DNA of 64,000 bases, from assembly GCF_954871325.1 (NCBI RefSeq), contig NC_088775.1:93305997-93369996 (forward strand), written 5' to 3'. The notes under the pieces were generated by a model, which worked only from the letters and a program-made list of their open reading frames with translations, was not told the origin of the DNA and searched no databases. This document shows positions 20,742 through 33,729 of the stretch, in pieces. The position numbers and the translations under genes were made by a program. The first letter of the stretch is position 1. Each line of letters starts with the position of its first letter. The stretch is from Gordionus sp. m RMFG-2023. Its lineage: Eukaryota > Nematomorpha > Gordioida > Chordodea > Parachordodidae.

Positions 20742-23700
20742 AGGAAATATAGTATGAGGAGGCATTTAAGATTGTGGAAAAAATAAAACTTAGATAGTTT
20801 AGAACGAATAATCGCAGAAGTAAGTCTTTGTCGTAAGAAATAGGGATTCCTTGGGCTGATCGGTCTTTTCGCAAATCCGTTCCTTTATTCTTTAAAAAAA
20901 AGCGTTGAGATTTGCTGCTGAAAGCGGTAAGAATGGATCAAGAAAACTTATTATCGTAATTTTCTTATTATTATTTTGTTATAATATTCTAATCTTCTTT
21001 CCCAATCAATTAAGAGGGGTTAATTTTTATGCCCATAATTGTCTATGCTTATGTATACAAATATACATATTATTTTTTAATGCAATCTGAGAACTATATA
21101 CAATACAATTTTCAAAATTTTGTCCCCTCTGGTTCCTAATAACAAGACTTTACTGTTTATAATACTAACTTACATACATATACATATATACACTATTATA
21201 TTTTACTCTTATATGTTAAAAGATAAAAAAATTAAAAAGAGAATGACTCCAGTTAACAAAGTTGTCGATATGATCAACCCATTTAATGCCAGTAAGAAGT
21301 TGAGACTAAAAGTTGATTTGGCGTTATTCATGGACGCGTATCGTTTTAGCGCCTCTGATATGGAAATGGATATCAATCGGGCAGGTCATTATATGACCAC
21401 TACCGTTAACATGATGAATCATTTGTTCAAGCATGAATCCATGGGTAACGCGGTGACCATAATGTTGCGCATAGTTTTGATGAAAGCACTTACCGATATT
21501 ATGGAACCTGAGACCAATGGTCAATTTTCGGATTATCTTACCAAATTTTGTACTTTTCAAAAATCTGTTTACGATAATCTCGCTAAAGCTGAGCCCGAAT
21601 CACCTAGATGGAATATTGCTTTTCTTTATACAGGGTAAAAATTATGATTAGAATTCGATATAAATATGAGAGACCTGCAGGGATGCCATTAGCACAGCCC
21701 ACTCCTCCAAGATTTCTTTAGAGAACAAATTTCCGCCCAGGGTGTACAAATTCTTTTCCTACTGCCTTACTTTTTAAAACAAATTGTAATATACCTAACC
21801 GGAATTTTATGGCTGGTTTTTCAACGAAATACACAATCCATACATAACAACTTTTTAAATGATTTTATCTCCCCATTTGTCGTAAAGGAGGGAGTTTGAT
21901 TCATGACACTTCGTATTCGACTAGATAATAATAATTCCCTTATATCCTGTCACTTTGTAATAAGTATCCACCATTTTGCGCTCTTTCCATAGGCAACATG
22001 AGTAATTGCCTGAATTTGGGATAGAGGAAAAGAGAGATAAAATGATAGCCATTTTAAGTGAAAAAATTTTTTGTATTTTGAATATTGAGTGCATCTCTAT
22101 TCCTTTTCAATTTGATTTAATATCACCAACCAAAATAATTATTTGATTTGAATGATATTTTACTAGAAATATTTTCTTGAGAAATCTAAAAAAAAAGTGT
22201 GAATGGAAAATATGCTAAGTAAAATGAATATGATATATAGTTCTATGTGATACTCAATTATTTTTAAGTATGTTTTTGTTTATTTTTAACCATCTTTTTT
22301 AGCTAAGAATGGCGATTTAAGATTTCCGCCCAGCCTGTGTATTTAAAAAAAAAAAGGCTCAACTAGGCCGGATATATTTAAAAAATAAAAATACGGCCCG
22401 GCAAGACCTGAAGGTCTCTGATATATATATATTATGAATTACAATTATAAAATTAAAATAATTCTCTCTAAATAATTGGGAAATAAAAATCGATATTAAT
22501 TGAGCGGTTTGAACTAAACTACAAAATGCCTAGGTAAACTGCAGCTGCTTAGGTAATTTTAGATATATACTTTAGAGATCTGCAAAAATAGGCCCGGCCC
22601 AAATCCGGCGACTCGAACCCGGCGGCCCGAACTCGACCCGAACGGGCTTCGGTCAGGGCCGTTAAGAAGATTTGGGCCGGGTCGGTTCAGGCCTTAGAAA
22701 TTTTTTAAAATATATCCTAAATTTATCAATATAATATTAAATTTTTTATGTAAAATTAAAATATGTGATTTTATTTGGAGAAAGTAGACGCCAAATAACA
22801 TATATCGTTAGTGATTATAAAAATTAATTTCTAAATTTAAATATTCGGGCCTGGCCGGGCTTAAAAAATTAGGCCCGATGCAGATCACTAATATACTCTA
22901 TTAATTGATGTGAGATTCATTTTCATACGATTTAAATAATTTATAAAAATTTAATTATTAGATATACTCAATAATATAGGAACATACATTAATAGTTGCA
23001 TTTCCTTTTACCTCATAATAAATAGTAATGTTGTTATGTCGCATAACTTTAGCGAATTCCAATAGAGCTTAGCCAGATATTGGAATGAATTCTATTGGAT
23101 ATAAACTTGACACATCCATTTTGGAATTAATCAAAGTATAACAACACTAGTTTAAATATAATTATATAAATAATTACAATTATATTTTAAATTATTTCAT
23201 ATTATGTTACCTTGAGATTTAATATTATTTAAAATTTAAAAATTAAATCTTTAATATAATTAGATTAAAGGATTTAAAACTTGTGAGATAAAAGAGAATA
23301 TACTTGTAATAAGCTCTTAGTTTGTTTATTAAAACTGCTTAATGAATAGAAATATGGATTTTTTTCAGGATATATTTAACTGTAATACTTCTTCATTTGT
23401 TGACTAACTTTACCTTTAAATAACTTATAAAAATTTAATTATTAGATATATTCAATAATAAAGGAACATGCATTAATAGTTGCATTTCCTTTTATCTCGT
23501 AATAAATAGTTTAAATATAATTATATTAATAATAATTACAATTACATTTTAAATTATTTCATAATATGTTAACTTGAGATTTAATATTATATAAAATTTA
23601 AAAATTATATCTTTAATATAATTAGATTAAGGATTTAAAAATTGTGAGATAAAAGAGGATATACTTGTAATAAGCCCTTAATTTCCTTATTAAAACTGTG

Positions 23701-26700
23701 CTTATTAATGGAATTACGGATTTTTTTGAGGATTTAATTAACTGTAATACTTTTTAATTTGTTGACTAACTAACTTTACCTTTATGACTTGATTTTATTT
23801 TTAATTTATTAAATAAAATAGACACCATTGACACACTTGAATTAAAATATTTTATTTTTTCAGATTCCAAAACAAAAATAAATTAATAATAAAGAATATC
23901 CAATATTATTTTTTCTATCAATTATTCATTATTATAATAAAAATGAATAAATATTTATTTATTTTAATATAATAAATACAAGTATTATTAATTTAATTTT
24001 TATAAGTTATTTATATCACTAATGAATCTTACTCCAATTAATAAAGTATTTAACAAAGATTTTTTTTTACCTCGGCATTTGCAGTTTAGTCAAAACCCCA
24101 TTTTGAGTTTTACAGAATTAAATTAAGATATCCGAAATATAATAAATTAAGAAAATATATGAATTAATGTCATTATTAATCCAAGACTAGTTATTCAAAT
24201 GATAAATAAATATTAAGAGAACATGCCACAATATGATAAGTATAGTGCCATTTAAATCATATAACACGTTGTAAATCTTTTGACAAAAAACAAATAATAA
24301 TATAAAAAAGCGTGGATATATGGAACGACAATGAACCATTCATAACTGGAGCTTCCTGGCAAAACAGTATTTGTAATAACAATCGCGCATGCTCTATTGT
24401 AGAAGCCGGGGGAGATAAGGGTTACAACATGTATATAACTGGTGTCCACGAAATATCCCACGTGTAATACTTCACATTTATGAATTTATAAATTTTCACG
24501 TAAAAATTATCTTTTTTTAAAATGAATGTTATTTAGTTTCTTAAAAAAATTTATAATTGGTTTAATAGTTTATTTGAAAAATAAACAATATAATACTTAC
24601 AATTGTAATTTAATTAGAATAGGATTAGATCATGATCAAACTTTTAATAAAAAGGAATGTTCGGTTTATCAATACATAATGAACACTTCACCCTCGTTTT
24701 CGCTACATTATTGGTCGCCTTGCAGTCGCATCTTTTTTGAAGAAGAGTTTAAACCCTTGATCGCATTTACACAACAGCATAAAAGTTTGTAAAAATATTT
24801 AATGCAGTACGGAATGTGTGTATATATTTTAAATAACCAATTCCAATCTTATTTGAGTCTATCTATTTTTTTAAAAATTTTATATTAATTGGCATAAATT
24901 ATAGAATTAACATCTCTGAAGCGTTATCCCAAGTTTCATTGCATGTTAGACTCATTCTATTTATACGAATCATACCTAAGGAGCGAAATCGAAATTATAG
25001 ATCCATCCAACATCCTATCTTTGGACCAACAATGCCAAGCAGCGAACGGGCCTTTATCCGTTTACGACCGGGCAATGGTAGGCCAAAGTTGCCAAATTTT
25101 ATACTGCCTTCAAGTTAATTTCAATGACAACCCACTATATTATACTTACACACCGATTGGTTCGGCTTTGGAATACAGCTATTGCGGTAATAATAGTTGG
25201 TGCAAAAAGGGTATTTGTACCTCTTACGACAACAAGGATATGGGGGGAGATGTTTTGAACGATACACTCTTCATAAAAGATAGATGTAAAAATTATTAAT
25301 TTTACGTGCCATGCTTATTATAAATTTTGTCTTCCAATTTAACTCTAAGTAGATTATAGAGAATTGGGTGGGTACCCATTTACACATTAAACTCGATTTC
25401 CTAAATCTCAATTTTGACATTTGAGCGCACTCTTAAAAAGAAATAGAATTTCCTTATGTCATATCAATGTTTGGAGAATTCGGAGAGGCATTTACCTCCC
25501 TGAAGAAGATAAATTACTCATCTTACGGATGATCCTAAAGTAGATTTCTATATTTGCTAGAACATTAGACTAGAAATTTGTCGTTCATATTTACTTTTTA
25601 GAAACATATATCTAATGCATATATATTGATAAAAAACACAAATTAAATTGTAAAGATTCTGCGAGAATAAGGATAACCTATTCAATACCATATAATTTAA
25701 TATTTCGGAAAATATCTTCTTAAGCAAGTTGGTTGTCATTTAGGAATTACAGTTTTTATCCTATAAGAAATAATAATTTTTTTTCAGTCATTCCGAGACC
25801 TATAAATGGAGAATGGAGTGTTTGGAAAATGTACAAATCTTGCGAATCCTCTTGTGTTTATGGCAGCATACCTTTGCAAAAATGGATAAGGACCTGTTCA
25901 AATCCTTACTCCTCATTCGGTGGCAGGTATTGCGGCGAATCAGAACCACAAAACTCAACGCTCAACAAAGTGGATTACAGTCTTGATCTAATAATAGTGG
26001 CAGTTCAATGTGACAACTATCCTGTTAGACAGCTAATAATTATCGATTTTAAATTTTAACGATTAATATATATTATTTAAAAATTTATAACAAATCTTAT
26101 AAGAAATGTCGAAAGTACACGTCATATTTCGATTACAACCCCTCGTATTGTGTCAATCAAATCAACGTGAAACATAAGCCAGGACTAACGGGGCAAAGAT
26201 ATTACGAAACCAAACAATGCTATGGCTATTGTAAAAGTATTAATGATTCTGAACAAGCTCAAGTTAAATTTAATATGCCTAATGGCATTGTATGCTACAC
26301 TAATACGTCAAAATTGAACGCGACGGAAAATGGAAAAGAAAAATACGTAACAATAAAAAAGTATTGTTTTAGAGGCCATTGTGTCGCAATTAGGAACAAT
26401 TATTCCGATTTGATACCTATAGCTGTACCTGTTATAAAAAAGAGGATTATTCCTACAGCCCCTTCTATTCCATTTCGAATGATAAATTTAACAAATAAGG
26501 GGAACATAAGCGCTCCGACGGAGCGCATCCTATCCATCAAACACTTTATAGGCAACATTACCAATAAATGGTTCATGGATGGCGCAATAAACACCAACAT
26601 TAGCACTCCCTTGATCCCTCAACAGTCAGATACCACTAAAATGTCAACGCTCGCTTATAGAAATGATAGTAGTGACCAGAATATTTACAGAAATAAACAA

Positions 26701-26859
26701 GCAGAAATTATCTTATTGGTAACTTTGCCGATTCTTTTTATGTTCTCTACAATTTTAGCTTATTTTCTGTATCGAGCCAGATTGAATAATTCAGGAGTTT
26801 ATAGAGATTTGCATCCCAACGAAGGCCAACAACTCTCAACGAATTACATTGGAAAATGA
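19038..26859 (+). CDS. Membrane-anchored ADAMTS-like metalloprotease (gene model, 7 exons, 5' incomplete)
   Basis: Join of about 19038-19346, 21240-21634, 24311-24463, 24618-24784, 24905-25285, 25788-26023 and 26104-26859; all phases agree. Domain order: M12B prodomain, reprolysin-type zinc metalloprotease, ADAMTS disintegrin-like domain, one TSP1 repeat, Cys-rich domain, an N-glycosylation-rich stalk, a transmembrane helix and a tail of about 30 residues. The zinc site HEISHVIGLDHD and Met-turn YIMNTS are intact, so an active extracellular protease is predicted. ADAMTS proteins are normally secreted; here a single uninterrupted last exon codes for both the Cys-rich domain and the membrane anchor. 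There is no spacer domain and there are no extra TSP1 repeats. The signal peptide exon was not found. Confidence 0.9.
19489..19549 (+). repeat. (TTCTC)n microsatellite
   Basis: About 12 perfect TTCTC units in the first recognised intron of the metalloprotease gene. Confidence 0.95.
20616..20743 (+). repeat. Mixed (GAAA)n / (GAGAA)n purine tract
   Basis: A pure purine run on the plus strand with a GAAA block, a GAGAA block and a second GAAA block. It creates spurious Ser/Leu/Phe-rich minus-strand ORFs. Confidence 0.95.
21240..21634 (+). CDS. Metalloprotease exon b: start of catalytic domain
   Basis: The acceptor AAAAAG| (phase 0) is a proposal; AG sites at 21252 and 21261 would change the phase. 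The donor is GG|GTAAAA (phase 2). LALFMDAYRFSASDMEMDIN, MMNHLFKHESMGNAVTI and the end RWNIAFLYTG follow the ADAMTS catalytic pattern (strand I, helix with LF..PSLGN.V.I, and FC.WQ as FCTFQ). A basic KKLR just before the domain could be the processing site. Confidence 0.85.
22300..22425. repeat. GC-arm repeat relic
   Basis: AATGGCGATTTAAGATTTCC, TACGGCCCGGC and AGACCTGAAGGTCTCTGA resemble 13370-13580 and 1615-1690. No intact ends. Confidence 0.45.
22573..22890. mobile_element. Family C hAT-like MITE, 318 bp
   Basis: Ends TAGAGATCTGCA and TGCAGATCACTA; flanks ATATACTT (22565-22572) and ATATACTC (22891-22898) match at 7 of 8 positions. The interior aligns with 3987-4285, including the AT-rich middle. 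It lies in a metalloprotease intron. Confidence 0.82.
22931..23784. repeat. Tandem duplication of about 365 bp, first copy interrupted
   Basis: 22931-23414 and 23415-23784 are direct copies (both have CATTAATAGTTGCATTTCCT and TGTTGACTAACT). The first copy is longer because it holds the 121-bp insert at 23027-23147. Confidence 0.9.
23027..23147. mobile_element. 121-bp insertion with short inverted ends and a matching empty site
   Basis: The insert begins AATGTTGTTAT and ends ATAACAACAC, flanked by TAGT on both sides (23023-23026, 23148-23151). The second duplicate copy reads AATAAATAGTTTAAATAT with no insert, giving an empty site. The ends resemble family A (TAGTGTTGTTA). An internal inverted repeat around GAATTC is present. 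Confidence 0.75.
24311..24463 (+). CDS. Metalloprotease exon c: catalytic core up to HEISH
   Basis: The acceptor AAAAAAG| carries 2, and the donor GT|GTAATA ends in phase 2. FITGASWQNSICNNNRACSI corresponds to the GxAxxxxMCxxxxSC segment of ADAMTS. GVHEISHV supplies the first two zinc-binding His and the catalytic Glu. Confidence 0.92.
24618..24784 (+). CDS. Metalloprotease exon d: third zinc ligand, Met-turn
   Basis: The acceptor TTTAATTAG| with carry 2 completes Val, then IGLDHD supplies the third zinc His and the Asp typical of reprolysins. YIMNTS is the Met-turn and HYWSPCSRIFFEEEF the usual end of the ADAMTS catalytic domain. The donor is A|GTTTGT (phase 1). Confidence 0.93.
24905..25285 (+). 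CDS. Metalloprotease exon e: ADAMTS disintegrin-like domain
   Basis: The acceptor AAATTATAG| carries 1. FHCMLD is the domain start. ILSLDQQCQAANGPLS matches the DxQCxxxFG pattern, GQSCQILYC the CxxLWC pattern, and YCGNNSWCKKGIC the CG..WC..G.C end. The Cys spacing is that of ADAMTS, not of the longer ADAM disintegrin loop. The donor is T|GTAAAA (phase 1). Confidence 0.9.
25455..25600 (+). pseudogene. Relic of non-LTR retrotransposon C-terminus
   Basis: Within the intron, broken frames read FGEFGEAFTSLKKI and ISIFARTLD, aligning with the segment after the endonuclease in the copies at 35925-36345 and 53050-54992. Stops and shifts make it dead. Confidence 0.45.
25788..26023 (+). CDS. Metalloprotease exon f: TSP1 repeat
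   Basis: The acceptor TTTTTTTCAG| carries 1. GEWSVWKMYKSCESSC has the WxxW and CSxxC-type start of a thrombospondin type 1 repeat, and SSFGGRYCGES matches the ADAMTS GGRYCxG motif. The donor CCT|GTTAGA ends in phase 0 after VQCDNYP. Confidence 0.9.
26104..26859 (+). CDS. Metalloprotease exon g: Cys-rich domain, stalk, transmembrane helix, tail
   Basis: The acceptor TCTTATAAG| begins in phase 0, and the frame is open for 251 codons to TGA. KQCYGYCKS, NGIVCYTN and KKYCFRGHCVAI follow the ADAMTS Cys-rich pattern. A stalk of about 90 residues with several N-x-S/T sites follows. Then EIILLVTLPILFMFSTILAY is a clear hydrophobic helix, ended by YRARLNN and a polar tail of about 30 residues. AATAAA follows about 130 bp after the stop. 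Confidence 0.92.
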   Translation, partial: KCRKYTSYFDYNPSYCVNQINVKHKPGLTGQRYYETKQCYGYCKSINDSEQAQVKFNMPNGIVCYTNTSKLNATENGKEKYVTIKKYCFRGHCVAIRNNYSDLIPIAVPVIKKRIIPTAPSIPFRMINLTNKGNISAPTERILSIKHFIGNITNKWFMDGAINTNISTPLIPQQSDTTKMSTLAYRNDSSDQNIYRNKQAEIILLVTLPILFMFSTILAYFLYRARLNNSGVYRDLHPNEGQQLSTNYIGK

Positions 26860-29472
26860 CTTAGTTTATCAAATTTTAACATTAACTAATCTAATATTTA
26901 CGTCTAGATGATTTTATAAAAACTTTAATCAAAACAATTCGAATTATTAGCAACTAATTATAATTACTTTGTGTTACTTGACAATGAATAAATTAAATAA
27001 ATATCTTGTAAATTATTTATTCTGTCCCGAAACTGGAAAAATTATTTACTTTTTCTAACGGGGTTTTCGTTCATTTAAAAAATGATCTATTCGTCTACTT
27101 TTTCATAATTCTGCCAAATTATCCATTTAGGCATGATCATAAGTCTTCTAATTCCTATTTTACTATTGTATACATTCCTACCTAATTTACACTCAAATAC
27201 AGTTTTAAAACATCTCAAATATTTCCTATCTCGCCCCTGTATAGATATCTAGAGGAGATCGGGCTTTGAATGTTATAATAAATAAACGCCGTTAATGGTA
27301 TCTTTTTATCCTATTGGAAAATCAGTCTTCATAATAACACTTGTTTGCGAGAATTCTATTTTTTTTAATATTTGCTTACAGTGGATGCATCATTAATTGA
27401 TTTATCTACTCCAATTAATGGGAGTCTTTATCATTTTAAATTCTCTTTGGGAGCATTTATGAGTGTGGACATAGTATCATTAAGTCTTTTCTTGGAATTA
27501 TTTTTCAGTCTGCTATATCTATTAAGTAATTTATGGGAAAAGAGTTTATATTGTCAATTAACTAAGCATACTCTGTTAACCACACTTTGAAAAACTATTA
27601 TGAACCTCGAAGGTGTTCCAAAATTTTATACATTTTCGTTCAGCAATTTTTTAAATGCGGTATTTGTTAGGAATTTGGGTGTAATCCTTAAATGAGGATA
27701 TAAGTAGGCGTTGTGCTAAACATTTCTAAAAAAAATCAAACGCATTCGCGTTAAACGTTCATCGACAAAAATTGAACGCGTTCACGTTTCAAAACTTTAC
27801 GAATAATTTTTTTTTAAAATTTCATTTAATATTTAAATAAATATTATATATTTTTTAACACAATATATTTAGCCTTGTTTATAATTAATGGTTTTAAGTG
27901 AATAAAAAAATATTTATATTTGTTTAAAAAAAAATTTATTATTAATTTTTAATATATAAAAACTTTTGTAAATAATTAAATAATCAATTAATTGTGTTAA
28001 ACTAAAAAAATTATAAAGCTAAAATAAACTTCAAATAATCACATTAAAATCAATAAATTTAAAAAGATATTAAATATTTTATATCTATGTATATAATGTA
28101 TAATATTTGATGATTTTTACTTTTTGTATCTAATCTATAATCATAATAATTTAACAAACCTATGAAATACAACAATCTAAAATAAATTATTAGATTTATA
28201 ATTATATTAGATTATATAAAATAATATATATTACAAGCAAGTATCCCATTAAATTAGAAGTTAAAGATTTTAAATAGATATAATACGTTTTTGGACACAT
28301 TTTACATTTGATAAGGATAGAATTGAATGTTGCTGTAAAAGATTTATTATATTTGATATAGTAATGTTAATTAAGAATAAGATGATGATGATGAATAACA
28401 ACATTATGCTTACTCTATTTATAAATAATAATATTCAAGTTAATAAAGTATTCTATATAGGACAGTAGTAGTGACTGGTTAAAAAAAATTCAAATGTGAT
28501 AAAGGTAACAGCTGATTAAAAAAATAACCATTTTTTTAAAAAAAATTTGGATTATTATAAAATTGATAATTTTATTTTTAAATGAATAGAAATAAGATTA
28601 TATAAAATTGAACTTCGCTCATCAAACGCTTATATTTAAAATTATATATGCGTAATTAATTTTATTTCGACGAATTACTATATAAAATATATTGGTTGTA
28701 ATATCGACAAATTATTTGCCCAATATTAAGAGTTAAATTGTCTTTTTTTTCGAAAATTTGCAATAAATGATTAATATCCTCAAGATTTTTATAAGTATAA
28801 TAAACAAATGTGTGAATTATATAGTTTAAAGTTTTATTTAAATCGATTTAATGTGATTTTGGGTTATGTCTTAATTTAATGCCAATTGAATTATATATTT
28901 AATAAATGTTTTTTCTTTATCAGCAATAGAGTAAGATTTATCATTTTCTTATAATATGAAAACTAATATAAAACTACATTTTTAAAACTGCTTTCAAATA
29001 TAAAAATTTGTTCTATAAATATATATAAAAATAGGTTATAATGTAAGCGAGTTAAATTGAATTAAAACAAATTGGTTAATATAATTTGGATATACAAATA
29101 AATAAATTTAAATATAAATTTATAGTAACCGATAAAATATATAAAATTGTTTACTAAATGTTTTATTAATGTGATGTAATTTAATATTTATATCATCTAT
29201 ACAAATGTTATTTACAAAGGTTAAGATCCGGACAAATCTTAGAATATGATTATTTATATCTAGAGATAGAATTTTTTTGTAAAATAAAATTTTGAAAAGC
29301 CTGAAATTAGGGAAAAACACGGCTTAATCAAAAAATATGAGAATTACTAGAAATAGCAGGTCAAAGAATATCTGGATCAAGTTTTTAGCCGAAAACTAAC
29401 TTTGGCCTTTGGGTTTTTCAAAAAGATAGCAGATCAAATTTGGAAGAAACTAAAATAAATTAAAACGCAATC
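26860..29472. other. AT-rich intergenic region
   Basis: Very AT-rich with no supported gene. A short ORF at 27372-27590 starts after TTACAG and is hydrophobic, but has no family match. A small inverted motif, AACGCGTTC, is near 27770. Confidence 0.6.
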
Positions 29473-30045
29473 CAGCGTCTACATGAGCGGGAGGGGTAGG
29501 AACAGTTCGCATCCTATTTATTTGAAGGGGGTAGGCTCTTTAATGGGGGTAAGAGGTAGGCTGCTTTAATGGTGGTAAGATTAATTTCTTGGTTATCTAT
29601 TAAATTTTAGATGAAATAGGACAAAATTTATTGCTGTAAAAATGACTATTTTTATAATAGAATTATTATAATGCAATTCATCGACCAAATCTAGATATTG
29701 CAAACAATCATACACATTGTTTTCCAAGTAAAACTTTTTGCTATCATTTCAGCAAGCTCATAATGCCATAATAATTAATTCATTGTAAATAATGGAGGTT
29801 TTAATTGAATTTATTATCTAAAAAATAAATTCTTTACATTCACAAAATATCGATAGTTGGTAGTAGAGAAAGATTAATTTAAGTTATCCTTTATAAATTC
29901 TCTGAAAAGAGTATCAATATATTTAAAAGGTAAAAATAATAATAGGGAGACACCGTCGCCGAAGTCAGAGATTTTTTTTAGGGGGGTAGGCAAAGGTTTT
30001 TGAAGGGGGTTTGCATCCAGTAAAAATCCTGTCATGTAGACGCTG
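29473..30045. mobile_element. Family D hAT-like MITE, 573 bp, exact 8-bp TSD
   Basis: Terminal inverted repeats CAGCGTCTACATGA and TCATGTAGACGCTG, flanked by an exact duplication ACGCAATC (29465-29472, 30046-30053). Purine-rich GGGGGTAGG sub-terminal blocks lie on both sides. An inverse-orientation copy is at 62133-62699. No coding frame. Confidence 0.93.
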
Positions 30046-32901
30046 ACGCAATCACATATCACCATAAATAAAAATATGTAAATTATATATCTAAGAAGGC
30101 TGGAGTCTTGAGTGACTCCCATACTCTTCCGCGCCCATCTATGGCATTAAAATATGAGCTTTAAAATATAATTATAAGATTTGACAAAAATTGGCCTATA
30201 TTATTATATATTAATATATAATAAAAAAATTCAACAATATATATTCTTTATAAATAATAAATGATAAATGTATTGTTAATAATTACAGATGTTCGATATT
30301 TTATTTTCTATATAAAATGGATTATCTTATTTTAATTAATTTAAAAAAATTTTTTTTTGAAAGCAGCATTGCCCGAAAGAAAGTAAAAAATTTTTTTTTA
30401 TTATAATCATAAATTTAACTCAAATATATAAAGGATTTATTTTTAAAAAGTATGTTGAAATTTTTTTTATACTTTGAACTATAGATTTTGTCACGTATAG
30501 AAAATACATTTTCAATGATTTAAATTTTGTTTTTAAAATATTAATATATAATTGATCACATTAATTTATTTTTCGCTATCTAACATTCATTAAATTATCA
30601 CAAAAATAATTTTTTGGAAATCTTGTGCATGAGCATTAAAATAATTGATTACAATCTTAATAAGAATATAAGTGATTAAATTATTAATTTGGCCTATTAG
30701 TGAAATTTTAATGTTTTACAAAATAATTTGCCTAAACTTTGGTATTTTGTCCATGATCTCCAACACTCTCTGTCAACTTGAGCAAAATCTTTATATAACC
30801 CTAATTCACTAAACATGGATTTTTTAAATATATAATCTTCAAAAGTTTTTATTTTAACTATTTCTCACTAGGAACATGGACCAATTTTAAAATATACTAT
30901 CATTTTTATTGTTATTAAAATGAGCAAAATTTTTTTTGAGGCCATTATGCCCATGTTTAGTAACAATTATTTTTATTTTGAAAAAAAATTGCATATTTAT
31001 AATAATATTTTACTTGAAATTCTATTGAGAATGATATGAATTTTCTATTTGGGAATTTTAAATTTTTTTAAATTTGATTAAAAGGAGGATGATTTGAGCT
31101 ATAAATTAGAGTATTCCCCCCCCCCCCCAAATAAGTAAAGTAAAAATATATATGCCAGAGAGCTGGTCATTTTCTTCATTTCAGAAAAGATTTCAAAATA
31201 TAATTCATCTGGTACAAGGTCTAAAGGGAGAATTTAGAGGTAAATTGTGCTATAGTCAACAACCCATGATGGATTGTTCTATGATGAAATATTTCAAATA
31301 ATTTATAATTCAACCAAGTGTGTTGTAGATCACCCAAAACATAGATGGTGCTTATGAGTGTTTTTTGCATTAATAAATAACACTCAGGAATTCTTGTAAT
31401 ATATAAAGAAAATGGCATCAAATCAAATTTCAAGACATGAGTTTAGCTTAATTTTATCTGAAAAATGGACTCTACCTTGGTTAAATTATTGCAAAAATTG
31501 CATGAATAGCAAGATATTTCTTTTTAAATCAAAGATAACTGTCTCAAATGGGAGTTTTTTTGTTTGGGAATCATAACCTAATCAAATAGAAATAAAAAAT
31601 ATATATACTAAAATCTGATTATTAATCTTTATTAAATAACTATAATCAAATACAAAGTGAAAAACATAATCAAAATAAAAGAAAATTAAATTAATATAAG
31701 AAAAATAAAAGTAAAAAATTAAAAAGTAAAAATTAAAATCTAAGTTATACAAAAATAATCATAATTTCTCCATTATCAACATTTACATAGTCTAATTTGC
31801 ATCGAGATTTAATTCTCTTTTCTTGAGTAGATTTGAATATCTTTCAGCTTCGTAATTTTGTTTAAAAGTAATTTGACTATCTTCCGTTTTTCTTAATCTA
31901 TAAATTTGGATATAACCACAATTACAACAATAACCAATGCATGTCAATAATTCATTCTCTGCAAATGTCAAGTAACCTTAAGACAAGGCATAAATGACAA
32001 TTTTCCATCATCTATGACAGAAACCCCTGCATAAAGACATCAAGCAATTTGTTTTGCCAACTTTAATATAAGTAGATTTTAATAATTCTTTTATTTTTTG
32101 TGGTTTATATAATTATCCTTATAATGATTATCAAATACAAACTTTAAATCCAATTATTATCTTTAAAATTAATAAATGAAATGTAGGTCTTACTCGTGAT
32201 AAGTAATAACGTTATTAAACCATGGATTAGTGAATTAAGGTTAACCTTTTGAGAGAAAAAATGAACAACGCTAGCAAAATTATATGTCAGCAATCTCAAT
32301 AAATTAAACAATCTTTTTTGACCATAATTAAGGCAGTGCTGGCATTCTCTCCTGACAATTTTTTTTAAGTATAAGTTAAAAATGATAGAATTGGAAGAAA
32401 AAAAAATTTAAATACAAAATTATTTTTAAAAATATTATTTATTAATAAAGAAAAAAAATGCCATATAAATTAAATCTAATAGTTTAATAATTAGATTTAC
32501 TTTTAAATCAATTAATTTATACAATATATTTATTAAAAATTTATTTCATCAGTGAAAAGAATTAATATCATTTTTATAAAATTTTTATTTTTATATCTAA
32601 AAAAATTAGAATGTCCGATATGTAAACTATTATAAAAAAATTAAACTTTCAATGAATATAACAAAAATTAACCTTTATAAAATAATATATTTTTCAATTC
32701 AAAAAAATATACGTTCTTCTCTATTTTCTTCATTTATTTTATTCAAATCTTTTCATCTCTACAACAAAAAATATGTAAACAAAGGTTTTCTAATGGTAGG
32801 TCTAACACCCTTCAATACTATGAGAGAAACCCATCTCCTCTATACTGATCACTAGTTTTATATATATATATTTATCTCATAAAAAATGAGTCATCTATAA
32901 T
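30046..32901. other. AT-rich intergenic region
   Basis: No supported gene. A minus-strand relic with stops at about 31770-32060 reads GVSVIDDGKLSFMPCLKVT and a basic tail, possibly an old transposon protein. A C-run is at 31114-31128. Confidence 0.5.

Positions 32902-33729
<828 letters not shown>

Noticed and set aside
20520-20874. Minus-strand Ser/Leu/Phe-rich ORFs
   Set aside because: Translation of the GAAA/GAGAA purine tract.
24252-24461. 69-aa minus-strand ORF
   Set aside because: Antisense shadow of metalloprotease exon c, which has the HEISH site on the plus strand.
27372-27590. 72-aa hydrophobic ORF after a TTACAG acceptor
   Set aside because: No splice partner, family resemblance or compositional contrast with the surrounding AT-rich DNA.
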